From Bacteroidales bacterium (lineage in GTDB: Bacteria; Bacteroidota; Bacteroidia; Bacteroidales; GCA-2748055): a DNA stretch of 64,000 bases. Every line of letters begins with the position of its first letter. The stretch's first letter is position 1. The notes below the pieces were generated by a model that had not been told where the DNA came from, ran no database searches, and saw only the letters and a program-made list of their open reading frames with translations. This document shows, piece after piece, positions 17,693 through 26,061 of this stretch. The translations under genes were made by a program, and so were the position numbers. The stretch is from assembly GCA_020636775.1 (NCBI GenBank), contig JACJXF010000011.1, positions 1 to 64,000 on the forward strand, written 5' to 3'.

Positions 17693-19048
17693 CTATTTTG
17701 AAGGCTGTTTAAGATTATGCTTTTTAATTTTATTGTAAAGAGTTACCCTGTCGACTTTAAGTGCTTTTGCTGCCCTGGTGATATTCCATCCGTATTTAGT
17801 AAGTATTTGCAAAACATGCTTGTTCTCCAGGTCGTCTAAGCTCTCGACGGAACTTCCGGAAATTTCTTTCCCAAGCGGGAGGTCTTTCAGGTGTATTTCT
17901 TTTCCGTTTCCGATTACAATCGCCCTTTCAATCATATTTTCCAATTCCCTCACATTTCCGGGAAACTCAAACTCTTCAAGGCGTTTAAGTGCAGCAGTAT
18001 CTATCGAAATAATATCTCTGCTCATGGAAGTGCAGTACTTTCTGATGAAGTAATCAACCAGCAAGGATATATCTTCTGTTCTTTCGCGTAATGGAGGAAC
18101 GACAATATTAACAACGTTCAGCCGATAATACAGGTCCTCCCGGAATGTTCCATTATCAACCATTTTTTTCAGATCTCTGTTGGTAGCACAAATTACTCTG
18201 AAATCTGAGCTTATCTCCTTATTTCCACCGACTCTCATGAACTTTTTGGATTCAAGAACCCTTAATAATTCAATCTGCATTTTGGTTGATATAGTAGCTA
18301 TTTCGTCAAGAAAAATTGTTCCTCCATCCGCCATTTCAAACCTCCCCTTCCGGTTATACATTGCACCGGTAAAAGCTCCCTTTTCGTGGCCGAATAATTC
18401 ACTTTCCAGCAGAGTTTCTGTTAATGCTCCACAATGAACGCTCACCATTGGAAAATATTTCCGAGCTGAATTAGAATGTATGGCCCTGGCAATTAGCTCT
18501 TTACCTGTTCCGCTTTCACCGGTAATTATTACTGAAGAATTCGATTGGGCGACACTTTCAACTTCCTTAAGTACTTTTTTTATGGCTGCACTGTTCCCGA
18601 TAATATCCTCGACATTTTCGAGGTTGGTGATCTTATCCTTCAGAACCTTATTTTCAGTCTGAAGGGATATTTGTTTCGTGGCATTTCTGATTAAGTGGGA
18701 TAAATCATCAGGATCGAAAGGTTTGGTAATATAATCATATGCCCCATCCTTAAGGGCTCTGACGGCAGTATCTACCGATGCGAAGGCGGTCATAATGATT
18801 ATAACAGAATCCTTATTAAGCGATTTAATCCTTCTTTGCATTTCCAGACCATCCATTCCCGGCATTTTTATATCAGCCAAAACAATATCAAAACTTCTGT
18901 TTTCGAGGATTTCAAGGGCTCTTTTTGCATTTTCCGCACATTCAACCAGATATCCATCTTCCAAAAACCAACTGTATAATGACTCCCTCACCGATGCTTC
19001 ATCATCTACAATCAGAATTGAAATTACCTTGTTCATTTCTTTATTCAT
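17693..19048 (-). CDS. Sigma-54-dependent response regulator, NtrC family
   Basis: A 451-aa transcription activator. The receiver domain (about 8-125) has Asp15-Asp16 and the phospho-acceptor Asp59 in LADIKMPG. The AAA+ domain (about 145-370) contains GESGTGKE, the sigma-54 contact loop GAFTGA and DEIATI, and the C-terminal Fis-type helix-turn-helix (about 405-450) contains RAAKALKVDRVTLYNKIKK. It overlaps the kinase gene by 4 nt (ATGA), which makes the pair a two-component system. The neighbouring sigma-54-like promoter before the redox genes makes them its likely target. The start at 19048 is used; ATG at 19036 is an alternative. Confidence 0.95.
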   Translation of the reverse strand: MNKEMNKVISILIVDDEASVRESLYSWFLEDGYLVECAENAKRALEILENRSFDIVLADIKMPGMDGLEMQRRIKSLNKDSVIIIMTAFASVDTAVRALKDGAYDYITKPFDPDDLSHLIRNATKQISLQTENKVLKDKITNLENVEDIIGNSAAIKKVLKEVESVAQSNSSVIITGESGTGKELIARAIHSNSARKYFPMVSVHCGALTETLLESELFGHEKGAFTGAMYNRKGRFEMADGGTIFLDEIATISTKMQIELLRVLESKKFMRVGGNKEISSDFRVICATNRDLKKMVDNGTFREDLYYRLNVVNIVVPPLRERTEDISLLVDYFIRKYCTSMSRDIISIDTAALKRLEEFEFPGNVRELENMIERAIVIGNGKEIHLKDLPLGKEISGSSVESLDDLENKHVLQILTKYGWNITRAAKALKVDRVTLYNKIKKHNLKQPSK

Positions 19049-20730
19049 GATATGTCTTCTTTTTGCAATATAAGTGGTAATTCTATTGAAATGCAGGTTC
19101 GTTTTCCCAGCTCCGAATCAACAGTAATGGAACCATTATGGCTTTGAACTATTCCATGCACAATAGCCAGGCCCAGTCCGATTCCGCTTGCATTCTGTTT
19201 TGCAGAGAAAAATGGCTCAAAAATATGTGGAATGTCATCGGGGGAGATCCCACAGCCATTATCACAAATTTCAATTTTTATTTTATCCTCTTCAATATTC
19301 TTAGTTCTGATAACAACTTCACCACTTTCTGAAACTGCTTCAGATGAATTAACCAGAATAGCTACACATGCCTGTTTTATCTGGTTTGGGCTGCAGTAAA
19401 TCAGATCATTCTTCGCATTGAAATCAGCAATAAAGCTAATGTTTGCGATCTTCATCTGATGGGACATTAAATCATAGGTTTCCCTGAGTATCTTATGTAA
19501 ATGTGAGTTCTCGAAATTATGCTGGTCTTTTTTTGAAAAATCAAGCAATCCTTTAACAATATCCCCGCATCGTTTTGTTTCATTTTCCACAACCTTCAGG
19601 TTTTTCAATATTATTTCCTTTTTTTCAGTATTAATATCGAGCTTACTGAGTTGCTTATAAATCAGTTTGGTATAGGTTAAAACACCGGAAAGGGGATTAT
19701 TAATTTCATGAGCAACTGATGAGGACAATTTGCCAAGAGATGCAATTCTCTCAATGTGTATTAATTCATTTTGAGCTTCAAGCAGTTCCTCGGATTTCTT
19801 TTGAACTTTATACTCCAGCTGATGTGACCAATTGTGTAATTCAATGGAAGCCTGATTCAGATTATCCAGCATATTGTTAAATGCCAGGGAAACCATCCTC
19901 ATATCATCCAGCTGAGGATTTGTTACATCCAGCCTTGTGCTGGTATCTCCGTTTGAGACTGCCTTACTGGCTTTAATTATTGCATTTAATGGCTTCCTTA
20001 TCTTTTCACGGGTAAATAATATTAAAAAGCTAAGGAGTAAAAAGGTGATAATTACAGCGAAGAAGTAGAATTGAGTCGAAGTTTTTTTAACTGCAGCGTC
20101 AAGGTCCTTTAAGGGTATTTGAATAATTAAGGAACCAAGAACTTCTTCACTTTCTTTATGGGCATGGCAATTAGCGGTATAACATGATTTTTCATTTAGG
20201 ATAGGAGATTTGATCAATAAGTGCCTGTAGCTTTTATCACTGTTGTACATGACGCATTCACTTTTCAAATCAATTATTCTATAGGATTTCTCCTTCAGAG
20301 GGAACATTGATTTTAAGTTTGTATGGCAATTCAGGCAGTTTGGATTTATATGCTCAACTGTATCATGGGAAAATGAAGAATAAACCAGGTTATCGTTATT
20401 ATCGTACATATTCACATCATCAATTCCTGATAATGTATTTATTATGTCAAGAGTACTTTGGAGTGCTCCTTTATCATTTTCGAGCATCGACCGGTACAAG
20501 GCACCTTCCACCATCGAACCAATATTGTTACCGTTTTGACGAATGATAGTATTAAGATACTGTTCATTTACCGACTTAAAAATGATTCCGAATGAAAGGA
20601 AAAGAAAGACCGACAGTAGTGTTATAGTAAAAACTGCCAGACCATAAATCGAAGATCTGAATTTGACATAACCTTTTACCCAGGACGGACCCTTGTTATA
20701 TTTCGGCTGATTTATACCAGATAAAGGCAT
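19045..20730 (-). CDS. Sensor histidine kinase with c-type-heme-like periplasmic domain
   Basis: A 561-aa membrane kinase. Transmembrane helices lie near residues 29-50 and 222-240. The periplasmic part between them carries CLNCH (Cys132, Cys135, His136) and CYTANCH (Cys183, Cys188, His189), one standard CX2CH and one CX4CH heme-attachment-like motif, suggesting a heme-based redox or gas sensor. HAMP (about 241-295), a coiled coil, HisKA with the phospho-acceptor His341 in SSVAHEINNP and an HATPase domain (NSSEAVSESG, DNGCGISPDD, GIGLGLAIVHG) follow. Its gene overlaps the response regulator by 4 nt and lies 234 bp after the second GcvH-like gene, within the redox cluster. Confidence 0.93.
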   Translation of the reverse strand: MPLSGINQPKYNKGPSWVKGYVKFRSSIYGLAVFTITLLSVFLFLSFGIIFKSVNEQYLNTIIRQNGNNIGSMVEGALYRSMLENDKGALQSTLDIINTLSGIDDVNMYDNNDNLVYSSFSHDTVEHINPNCLNCHTNLKSMFPLKEKSYRIIDLKSECVMYNSDKSYRHLLIKSPILNEKSCYTANCHAHKESEEVLGSLIIQIPLKDLDAAVKKTSTQFYFFAVIITFLLLSFLILFTREKIRKPLNAIIKASKAVSNGDTSTRLDVTNPQLDDMRMVSLAFNNMLDNLNQASIELHNWSHQLEYKVQKKSEELLEAQNELIHIERIASLGKLSSSVAHEINNPLSGVLTYTKLIYKQLSKLDINTEKKEIILKNLKVVENETKRCGDIVKGLLDFSKKDQHNFENSHLHKILRETYDLMSHQMKIANISFIADFNAKNDLIYCSPNQIKQACVAILVNSSEAVSESGEVVIRTKNIEEDKIKIEICDNGCGISPDDIPHIFEPFFSAKQNASGIGLGLAIVHGIVQSHNGSITVDSELGKRTCISIELPLILQKEDIS

Positions 20731-20809
20731 TGCTTGTTATTAAATTAATTGAATTAAAACCTGAATCTTATGTGTATTTAAGGAAAGGTGACGGACACAA
20801 ATCCTAATT

Positions 20810-20824
20810 ACATTTTAAATGCCA
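20810..20824 (-). promoter_or_regulatory. Weak sigma-54-like element upstream of the kinase gene
   Basis: On the minus strand TGGCAT-N5-ATGT lies about 80 bp before the kinase start, within the 234-bp gap. The -24 half matches, the -12 half poorly. It could drive the regulatory genes separately from the redox genes, but support is weak. Confidence 0.2.
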
Positions 20825-20964
20825 TAATCAACAATCAGGATACTCACAACTGCCCTTACTCCTTATCAGCTTTCTTATTCGAATCACACTTGTTTATACC
20901 TGGTAAAAATCCTACCTGCAAGTTAGTCAAACGCATCCGTTAATAAAAAGACTTTGGAGTAAAT

Positions 20965-21684
20965 TTAAGCTCCGATATTTAAAAAGGATTTCTGAAAATC
21001 CTCCCAGATTTCAGCTGGAAGCTCAGAGAGTGTATTATCCCTTAATTCTCCTCCATCTTGTAATACAGGGTTTAAAGACCCGGTAGAAAATTTCTCCATT
21101 TCTGAAGCAAAAAAGTCTTTAAATCTGCTTACTTCCTGCATTGACCATTTTGTGGCATCTTCAGCAAGAAAATATGATTCAGTTTCCCCTTTCCAGTCAA
21201 ATGGTTTGATTTTGTAAATCCATCCCTGCCCGTAAGGATCTTCATCCATTATTTCAGGATTCTCAGTTAAAGACTGGTTGGCATTTACAATTTTTCCCGA
21301 AATGGGAGAAAAAACCTTTAACTTTTTACCGTGCTGATCTACTTCTGTTAATACCTCTCCTTTCCTGATTACTTCGCCCGGGTTTTTTTGAAACCGGAGA
21401 TTGATTTCACCGGTTATATGCAGCAGCATTTCATCAATGCCTACCCTGGCTGTTCCCGATTTTTCAAGGTGTGCCCAGGTGTGGTTATTGCAGAAATATA
21501 ATCCCTGAGGAATTCTGAGGTTAGCGGGAGAAAGAATTCCATTCCTGTGCCATGAATTTTTTAGGGATGTAACTTTCTTGTTCAGGAAAATCCAAAAAGG
21601 GATTAAGAGTAAAAGAAATGAAATTATGGCAATGTATTCAATTCCTTTTGTGTCAAAAATATTTGAATAGGTAAATGGGTCCAT
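20965..21684 (-). CDS. Membrane-anchored GcvH-like protein, redox cluster
   Basis: A 239-aa protein. It has one N-terminal membrane helix (about 16-34), a GcvH/lipoyl-domain fold (about 59-165) and a C-terminal tail. The GcvH family is recognised from NHTWAHLE, VGIDEMLLHITGEI, FSPISGKIVNAN and DPYGQGWIYKIKPFDW. Normal GcvH carries lipoate on the Lys of ESVKA. Here the aligned residue is Gly119, in HGKKLK, directly followed by Lys120 and Lys121. The last 30 residues (QDGGELRDNTLSELPAEIWE) match the end of the other GcvH-like protein in the cluster. It follows the NrfD-like gene by 42 bp. It cannot be the standard glycine cleavage H protein; a structural or non-lipoyl role in the membrane complex is inferred. 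Confidence 0.85.
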   Translation of the reverse strand: MDPFTYSNIFDTKGIEYIAIISFLLLLIPFWIFLNKKVTSLKNSWHRNGILSPANLRIPQGLYFCNNHTWAHLEKSGTARVGIDEMLLHITGEINLRFQKNPGEVIRKGEVLTEVDQHGKKLKVFSPISGKIVNANQSLTENPEIMDEDPYGQGWIYKIKPFDWKGETESYFLAEDATKWSMQEVSRFKDFFASEMEKFSTGSLNPVLQDGGELRDNTLSELPAEIWEDFQKSFLNIGA

Positions 21685-21726
21685 TTTATTAAGTTTTTAA
21701 TTGAACTAAAGGCAATTTGCCTCTGA

Positions 21727-22968
21727 TTATTTAACATTTTTTGTCCAGATGGGTGATTCCCGTAATACAGGCATCCGATTGACAACCCAGCGGAAAATCC
21801 AGATTTCTGTAAAAATTACTGCCAGCGTAACAACAATTTCCATCCAGCTTGGAACATACCTGACAGGTGAATCCCAGCGAAATCCGATAACGGTAACATT
21901 AAGGCGATTCAAGATAATACCAAGCATGGTAAGGATAGCCGCTATCCTGATCAGGATGACATTGTTTTTACGATAACTTATGAAGAAGAGGGTCATTGGC
22001 AATGCAACAAAGCCAATCTTTTCAAGAAGATACCAATATCCCATTGGTGTGTTTATCAGGTCCCAGTGTTTGCCGTGAATAAATACAAGTAATTGCAAAC
22101 CAAGATAAGCAAACATGGTTCCGGCGCATATTTTCGAAAGTCCGTGAATAATTCCGTTTTGAGCATGATGATCCTTTTCTGAAATCTGATCACTAAAAAC
22201 CTTATGAGTGATTGATCCCTCGAAAATCACCATTGAGAGCCCGGCGAAAATACTGGAAACAAAAAAGAGGACCGGGATAAACTCTGAATACCATAAAGGA
22301 TGAATCTTATCTTTTGCCATCAGATATAGGGCTCCCAATCCTGACTGGTGAAGGGTGGAAAGAGTGATTCCGAAAATTACAGCGGCAATCGTCATTCCGG
22401 AAAGTATTTTATAGGCTCTTTTAGCCCCGATCCATTCTGCAATAGCTGGCGAAAATTCTATTAGTTGTGCAATCATGTACAACAGAAAATGCCAGGCGAC
22501 CAGGAACAATACCGAACTGGTTCCAAAATTATTTCCAATAATCGGATTGATGACATTCCAGGGTCTTCCAAGATCCAGCAGAAGGGCACCCGCATAAAAA
22601 ACATAAGCCAGAAATCCGTTCAGTACGGTAATCCTTACTATGGAATGGTATTTTTTCATGTTCAGGATGTACACCATAAATGTCAGTACATAGGCACCTC
22701 CGGCAAAAGCCACTCCTGTAACTACATCAAAGCCAATCCATAATCCCCATGGGACTTCCTGGCTCAGGTTGGTTACTGATCCTAAACCTTTTGCGAACCT
22801 TATAACTATTAAGGCCAGTCCCAACAGAATTATCGGGATAGAGATAATATTAAAGGGTGTCAACCATTTCCCTTTTGGTTTTAATTCGCTTAATAAAAAC
22901 TGAATGGTGGATCCTCTTTCCACCTCGTTTGTAAGTGTGATTTCTGAATTATTCATGTTCGTCTTCAT
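21727..22968 (-). CDS. HybB/NrfD-family membrane subunit
   Basis: A 413-aa integral membrane protein with about ten hydrophobic segments, of the polysulfide reductase NrfD / hydrogenase HybB family. Family features include PWGLWIGFDVVTGVAFAGGAYVLTF near the start and LGRPWNV. Such subunits pass electrons between a periplasmic iron-sulfur protein and the menaquinone pool without bound heme. The start at 22968 overlaps the ferredoxin gene by 20 nt; MNNSEIT at 22956 would reduce that to 8. Either way the two are translationally coupled, as HybA and HybB usually are. Confidence 0.93.
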   Translation of the reverse strand: MKTNMNNSEITLTNEVERGSTIQFLLSELKPKGKWLTPFNIISIPIILLGLALIVIRFAKGLGSVTNLSQEVPWGLWIGFDVVTGVAFAGGAYVLTFMVYILNMKKYHSIVRITVLNGFLAYVFYAGALLLDLGRPWNVINPIIGNNFGTSSVLFLVAWHFLLYMIAQLIEFSPAIAEWIGAKRAYKILSGMTIAAVIFGITLSTLHQSGLGALYLMAKDKIHPLWYSEFIPVLFFVSSIFAGLSMVIFEGSITHKVFSDQISEKDHHAQNGIIHGLSKICAGTMFAYLGLQLLVFIHGKHWDLINTPMGYWYLLEKIGFVALPMTLFFISYRKNNVILIRIAAILTMLGIILNRLNVTVIGFRWDSPVRYVPSWMEIVVTLAVIFTEIWIFRWVVNRMPVLRESPIWTKNVK

Positions 22969-23812
22969 TTACATTGTTATCTTTTGTTGCTTGATGTATT
23001 CCCAATAAAACGGCAGGCCACAGAACAAATATTGAGGGAACACTATAGAGAAATCCTTTGGAGAGTTCCGGATAAGATGACTTTTGAATTTTCATGTTCA
23101 GACCTAATTCATCAAAGGGTACCGGAGAAAGCTGAAGAAAACCAGTTCCTCCTGCTTCATTCTCACCATAGATATAATCAACGTATTGGTCAGGATTTTC
23201 CAGAATTCTTCTTCGGGCCTCCTTAATCAGCTCTCTTCGGGGACCAAAAAGCAGGGCTTCTGCCGGGCAATTTTCTACACAGGCAGGTATTTTACCTTCT
23301 TTTTGTCTCTCAAAGCACATATCACATTTTTGGATTTTCGGATTTGCACTGTGGTACTCAAATTTCGGGATATCAAACGGACAGGATACCATGCAATATC
23401 GGCAGCCCATACATTTGTCTCCCCTCCAGATAACTGGCCCTTCATGGGTTTTGTACATGGCCTGGGTCAGGCATGCAGCTGTACAGGCTGGCTGACTGCA
23501 ATGCATGCACTGTTTTTTGCTGAATACTTCGCCTTTTGATGTGTTGAATGAGTTGATTACGGTTCTCCTGGATTCGCTGGTATTCCGGACTACACCGGCA
23601 ACCAGTTCATCCGATGATTCGGGAAGATTATTTGCTTCTGCACAGGATACTTCGCAGGTCTGACATCCAACGCATCTTGTGGAGTCGTAAAGAACTCCGT
23701 AAAATTCAGTTTTGCTGTCATCAGTTTTCGCTGCCTTAAGATCCTTACCGATAGCCATTGTAACTCCCGCAATTCCAAGAGTTTTCATGAAGTCTCTTCG
23801 ATTAATGCTCAT
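22949..23812 (-). CDS. HybA-like Tat-exported 4Fe-4S ferredoxin subunit
   Basis: A 287-aa iron-sulfur protein. It begins with a twin-arginine signal (INRRDFMKTLGIAGVTMA), so it is folded with its clusters before export through the Tat system; a tatA gene lies further along the window. Four cluster motifs are present: CVGCQTCEVSC, CMHCSQPACTAAC, CMGCRYCMVSCP and CDMCFERQKEGKIPACVENCP. Together they supply sixteen cysteines for four [4Fe-4S] clusters. A C-terminal hydrophobic helix (FLYSVPSIFVLWPAVLLGI) should anchor it to the membrane, a hallmark of HybA. It transfers electrons to or from the NrfD-like subunit encoded next to it. Confidence 0.94.
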   Translation of the reverse strand: MSINRRDFMKTLGIAGVTMAIGKDLKAAKTDDSKTEFYGVLYDSTRCVGCQTCEVSCAEANNLPESSDELVAGVVRNTSESRRTVINSFNTSKGEVFSKKQCMHCSQPACTAACLTQAMYKTHEGPVIWRGDKCMGCRYCMVSCPFDIPKFEYHSANPKIQKCDMCFERQKEGKIPACVENCPAEALLFGPRRELIKEARRRILENPDQYVDYIYGENEAGGTGFLQLSPVPFDELGLNMKIQKSSYPELSKGFLYSVPSIFVLWPAVLLGIHQATKDNNVNEDEHE

Positions 23813-23910
23813 AATATTAGGTTTAAAAAATTGTTATTATCTCATTGAGATGCTGTTTGTGAAATAAGCCGCAGGTTTTGTAAATCTATTTCGGCTATAA
23901 AGAATTCGGT

Positions 23911-25584
23911 TTATTTATTGGCTTCCAGAAAACCTGTCTGGAATTCTTCCCAAATTTCCGGACCAAGATTGCAAAGAACATTGTCCTTTAGGTCACCTCC
24001 ATCCTGCATAATTACAGTTGCAAATTCAGGCTTCCCGGGTTTGAAATAAATTGTCAGAAAATCTTTCAGCCTGCTGAATTCACTTTTCAGCCATACCTTA
24101 TACTTATCCACCATAAACAGAAATTGTATCTCACGCATCCAGTTTGTGGGTTCAATAAGATAAATCCATCCATCGTTATAGGGTGAGTCATTCAGAATTG
24201 ATGCCTCATCTTCCAGGACGGGATTTTTTTCGATAATAGTTCCGGAAACGGGCGTGGATATTTTAATTTGCTTTCCATTCTGAACGATTGAAAGGACTTG
24301 CTCTCCTTTTATTACTTTATCTCCGGGCGATTTCATTTTAACCTGTGTTATAGGTCCTGTTACATGCTGCAGAAAATCGTCAATTCCTATTTTTACAAAG
24401 CCTTCTTTTTCCATAAAAGCCCATGTATGGGATTTATCGAAGAAAAGCCCTTTTGGTGCACTAACAGTTGTTTCATTAAATTCATTCACTTTCTTAATGC
24501 CCGGATCTGAAGAAGTGATGTTCCTTTGTCTCCGGCTGTGAAAGATATAGTCAAGGATGAATCCCGAAACCAAAATTCCCGCAAGTATAAACAGTATGAT
24601 TTTCAAACCTGATCTGCTGTTTTCAGCGATAAGCTCCTCAGAAACGGGTAAGGTCAGATTACTTATATTCTGCCTTTGTTCGTAAGAAGCAAGATCATAA
24701 TAGTGGTTTGAAATATTGAATTTCTGACCATCACTTGTCACCCATTTTAAAAATGCAATCTCTTCCTCATTTTCAGGTTTCGAAGAGGCAACAACGTAAA
24801 TATTATGATATAACTCCCTGGGATATTTTCCAATCCACACCCCTCTTGAAAAGGAGTAAAGATTTTCATAAATATTTTCTTTATAATCCAGTTTACCATT
24901 ACCGTCTCTGTCAATTGGCAAAAGTTTAAGATTACCGGATATTTCCTGATTATTGGAATCGATCAGATCGGTTAGCCTGCAAAATCCAATCGCCAGGGGA
25001 TCAGCAGCTACTGCAGATTTAAAGGCATCAGAGTTATCAGCAAAGAAAATCTTTGCGGGATCCGGTTCAGCCTTAATAAACTTTGCTAAAGCAGATTCCA
25101 GCTTCTCTCCTGATACAAGAAAAATTTTAACGCCTTGTTTATTCAAATTTCCTAAAAGCGTTCCCCAGGTCTGAGCTCCAGGATTTGTAAGAATTTGTAA
25201 GAGTGCATCCTGAGAAATCCCTCTCAGATTTATTTCTTCCGAAAATGGATTAGCGGAGTTAAAGACTGGTACAATTATCTCCTTAGCAATTACCATTTTC
25301 CATTGCAGATTTTCATCTGTCTTTACTAAATAATCAGGAGAAATGAAACCGATGTTTTTAGAGGTCCCAAAATCATTAATATCTTTTACAAGGATTTTGG
25401 TTGAAGGATTTACCTTATTGTATTCCCTTGCCCAGGTAACTGAAAGATCGAATAGTTCAGGTGAAGATTGAACAATAATGGAATCAGATATCTTATTTTT
25501 ATCTGAGGGGAGGATTTCATTGCTTCTGAGGGTAAACAGATTCAGCAATAATGCACTAATTAGAAAAAGGACTTTACTTTTCAT
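23911..25584 (-). CDS. Substrate-binding domain–transmembrane–GcvH-like fusion protein
   Basis: A 557-aa protein with an unusual order of parts: a signal peptide (1-21), a PstS-type periplasmic substrate-binding domain (about 35-300), one transmembrane helix (about 327-348), then a GcvH-like domain (about 378-482) and a tail. Within the binding domain DRDGNGKLDYKE (225-236) matches a canonical EF-hand calcium loop (Asp, Asp, Asn, Gly, Leu, Asp and Glu at the expected positions). The GcvH part carries SHTWAFME, VKIGIDDFLQHVTGPI and STPVSGTIIEKN. At the lipoyl position it has Gly437 in NGKQ instead of lysine. The tail QDGGDLKDNVLCNLGPEIWE matches that of the small GcvH-like protein. It is the first gene of the cluster, 98 bp before the ferredoxin gene. 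The ligand is unknown. Confidence 0.83.
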   Translation of the reverse strand: MKSKVLFLISALLLNLFTLRSNEILPSDKNKISDSIIVQSSPELFDLSVTWAREYNKVNPSTKILVKDINDFGTSKNIGFISPDYLVKTDENLQWKMVIAKEIIVPVFNSANPFSEEINLRGISQDALLQILTNPGAQTWGTLLGNLNKQGVKIFLVSGEKLESALAKFIKAEPDPAKIFFADNSDAFKSAVAADPLAIGFCRLTDLIDSNNQEISGNLKLLPIDRDGNGKLDYKENIYENLYSFSRGVWIGKYPRELYHNIYVVASSKPENEEEIAFLKWVTSDGQKFNISNHYYDLASYEQRQNISNLTLPVSEELIAENSRSGLKIILFILAGILVSGFILDYIFHSRRQRNITSSDPGIKKVNEFNETTVSAPKGLFFDKSHTWAFMEKEGFVKIGIDDFLQHVTGPITQVKMKSPGDKVIKGEQVLSIVQNGKQIKISTPVSGTIIEKNPVLEDEASILNDSPYNDGWIYLIEPTNWMREIQFLFMVDKYKVWLKSEFSRLKDFLTIYFKPGKPEFATVIMQDGGDLKDNVLCNLGPEIWEEFQTGFLEANK

Positions 25585-25672
25585 TGGAGTAGATTTTAAA
25601 TTCTTACTTTCAGAGATTCTTCGATTTATTTTTTTTGCACAACAATAGGTTTTTCATTTCCAAATACCACAT

Positions 25673-25689
25673 TCCAAGTATAATGCCAA
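25673..25689 (-). promoter_or_regulatory. Sigma-54-like promoter of the redox cluster
   Basis: On the minus strand TTGGCATTATACTTGGA resembles the sigma-54 consensus TTGGCAC-N5-TTGCA: GG at -24 and TTG at -12 are present with correct spacing; the C of the terminal GC is G. Transcription would start about 80 nt before the first cluster gene. The cluster encodes its own sigma-54 activator, which supports the reading. Confidence 0.5.
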
Positions 25690-25761
25690 TTGATCAAACC
25701 AACTGAATAACAGTTATATACAAAACTATTCAAATCAATTGTTAAGATTCTTTACGCAGAT

Positions 25762-25793
25762 TACTGTTGATTTTATTTACACCTCGAACAGTA
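25762..25793. promoter_or_regulatory. Inverted repeat, possible activator-binding site
   Basis: TACTGTT (25762-25768) and AACAGTA (25787-25793) form a perfect 7-bp inverted repeat with an 18-bp spacer, about 75-105 bp upstream of the sigma-54-like promoter. That is the usual position of enhancer sites for NtrC-type activators. Confidence 0.35.
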
Positions 25794-25845
25794 CATTTAT
25801 TTATTTGCCTCGTATTCAAGCCTTTAAAACATCTGTATATTTATT

Positions 25846-25857
25846 CAACACCTGTTG
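25846..25857. promoter_or_regulatory. Short palindrome CAACA-CC-TGTTG, possible activator-binding site
   Basis: A perfect inverted repeat with a 2-bp spacer, about 160 bp upstream of the sigma-54-like promoter. It shares the TGTT/AACA core with the neighbouring repeat, so both may bind the same dimeric activator. Confidence 0.3.
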
Positions 25858-26061
25858 CATTTCTCAACACTCAAATAATTTTTAGTTAATTCTATAAAAT
25901 GCAAAATTTTATATGTCATTAAATATGTGCTGCTTACAAGAATTTATTACGGGATTACAATGCATAGTATAAATCTTATACTTAAAGAAAAAATGTTGAG
26001 AATTTCTCTGTTTGGAGGCTCCGAATATCTGAGACTGTTCAAAGGAGAGCAAATGAATTAT

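Noticed and set aside
20965..21684. Assignment as glycine cleavage H protein
   Set aside because: The lipoyl lysine is absent, a membrane helix is present, and no gcvT or gcvP is nearby.
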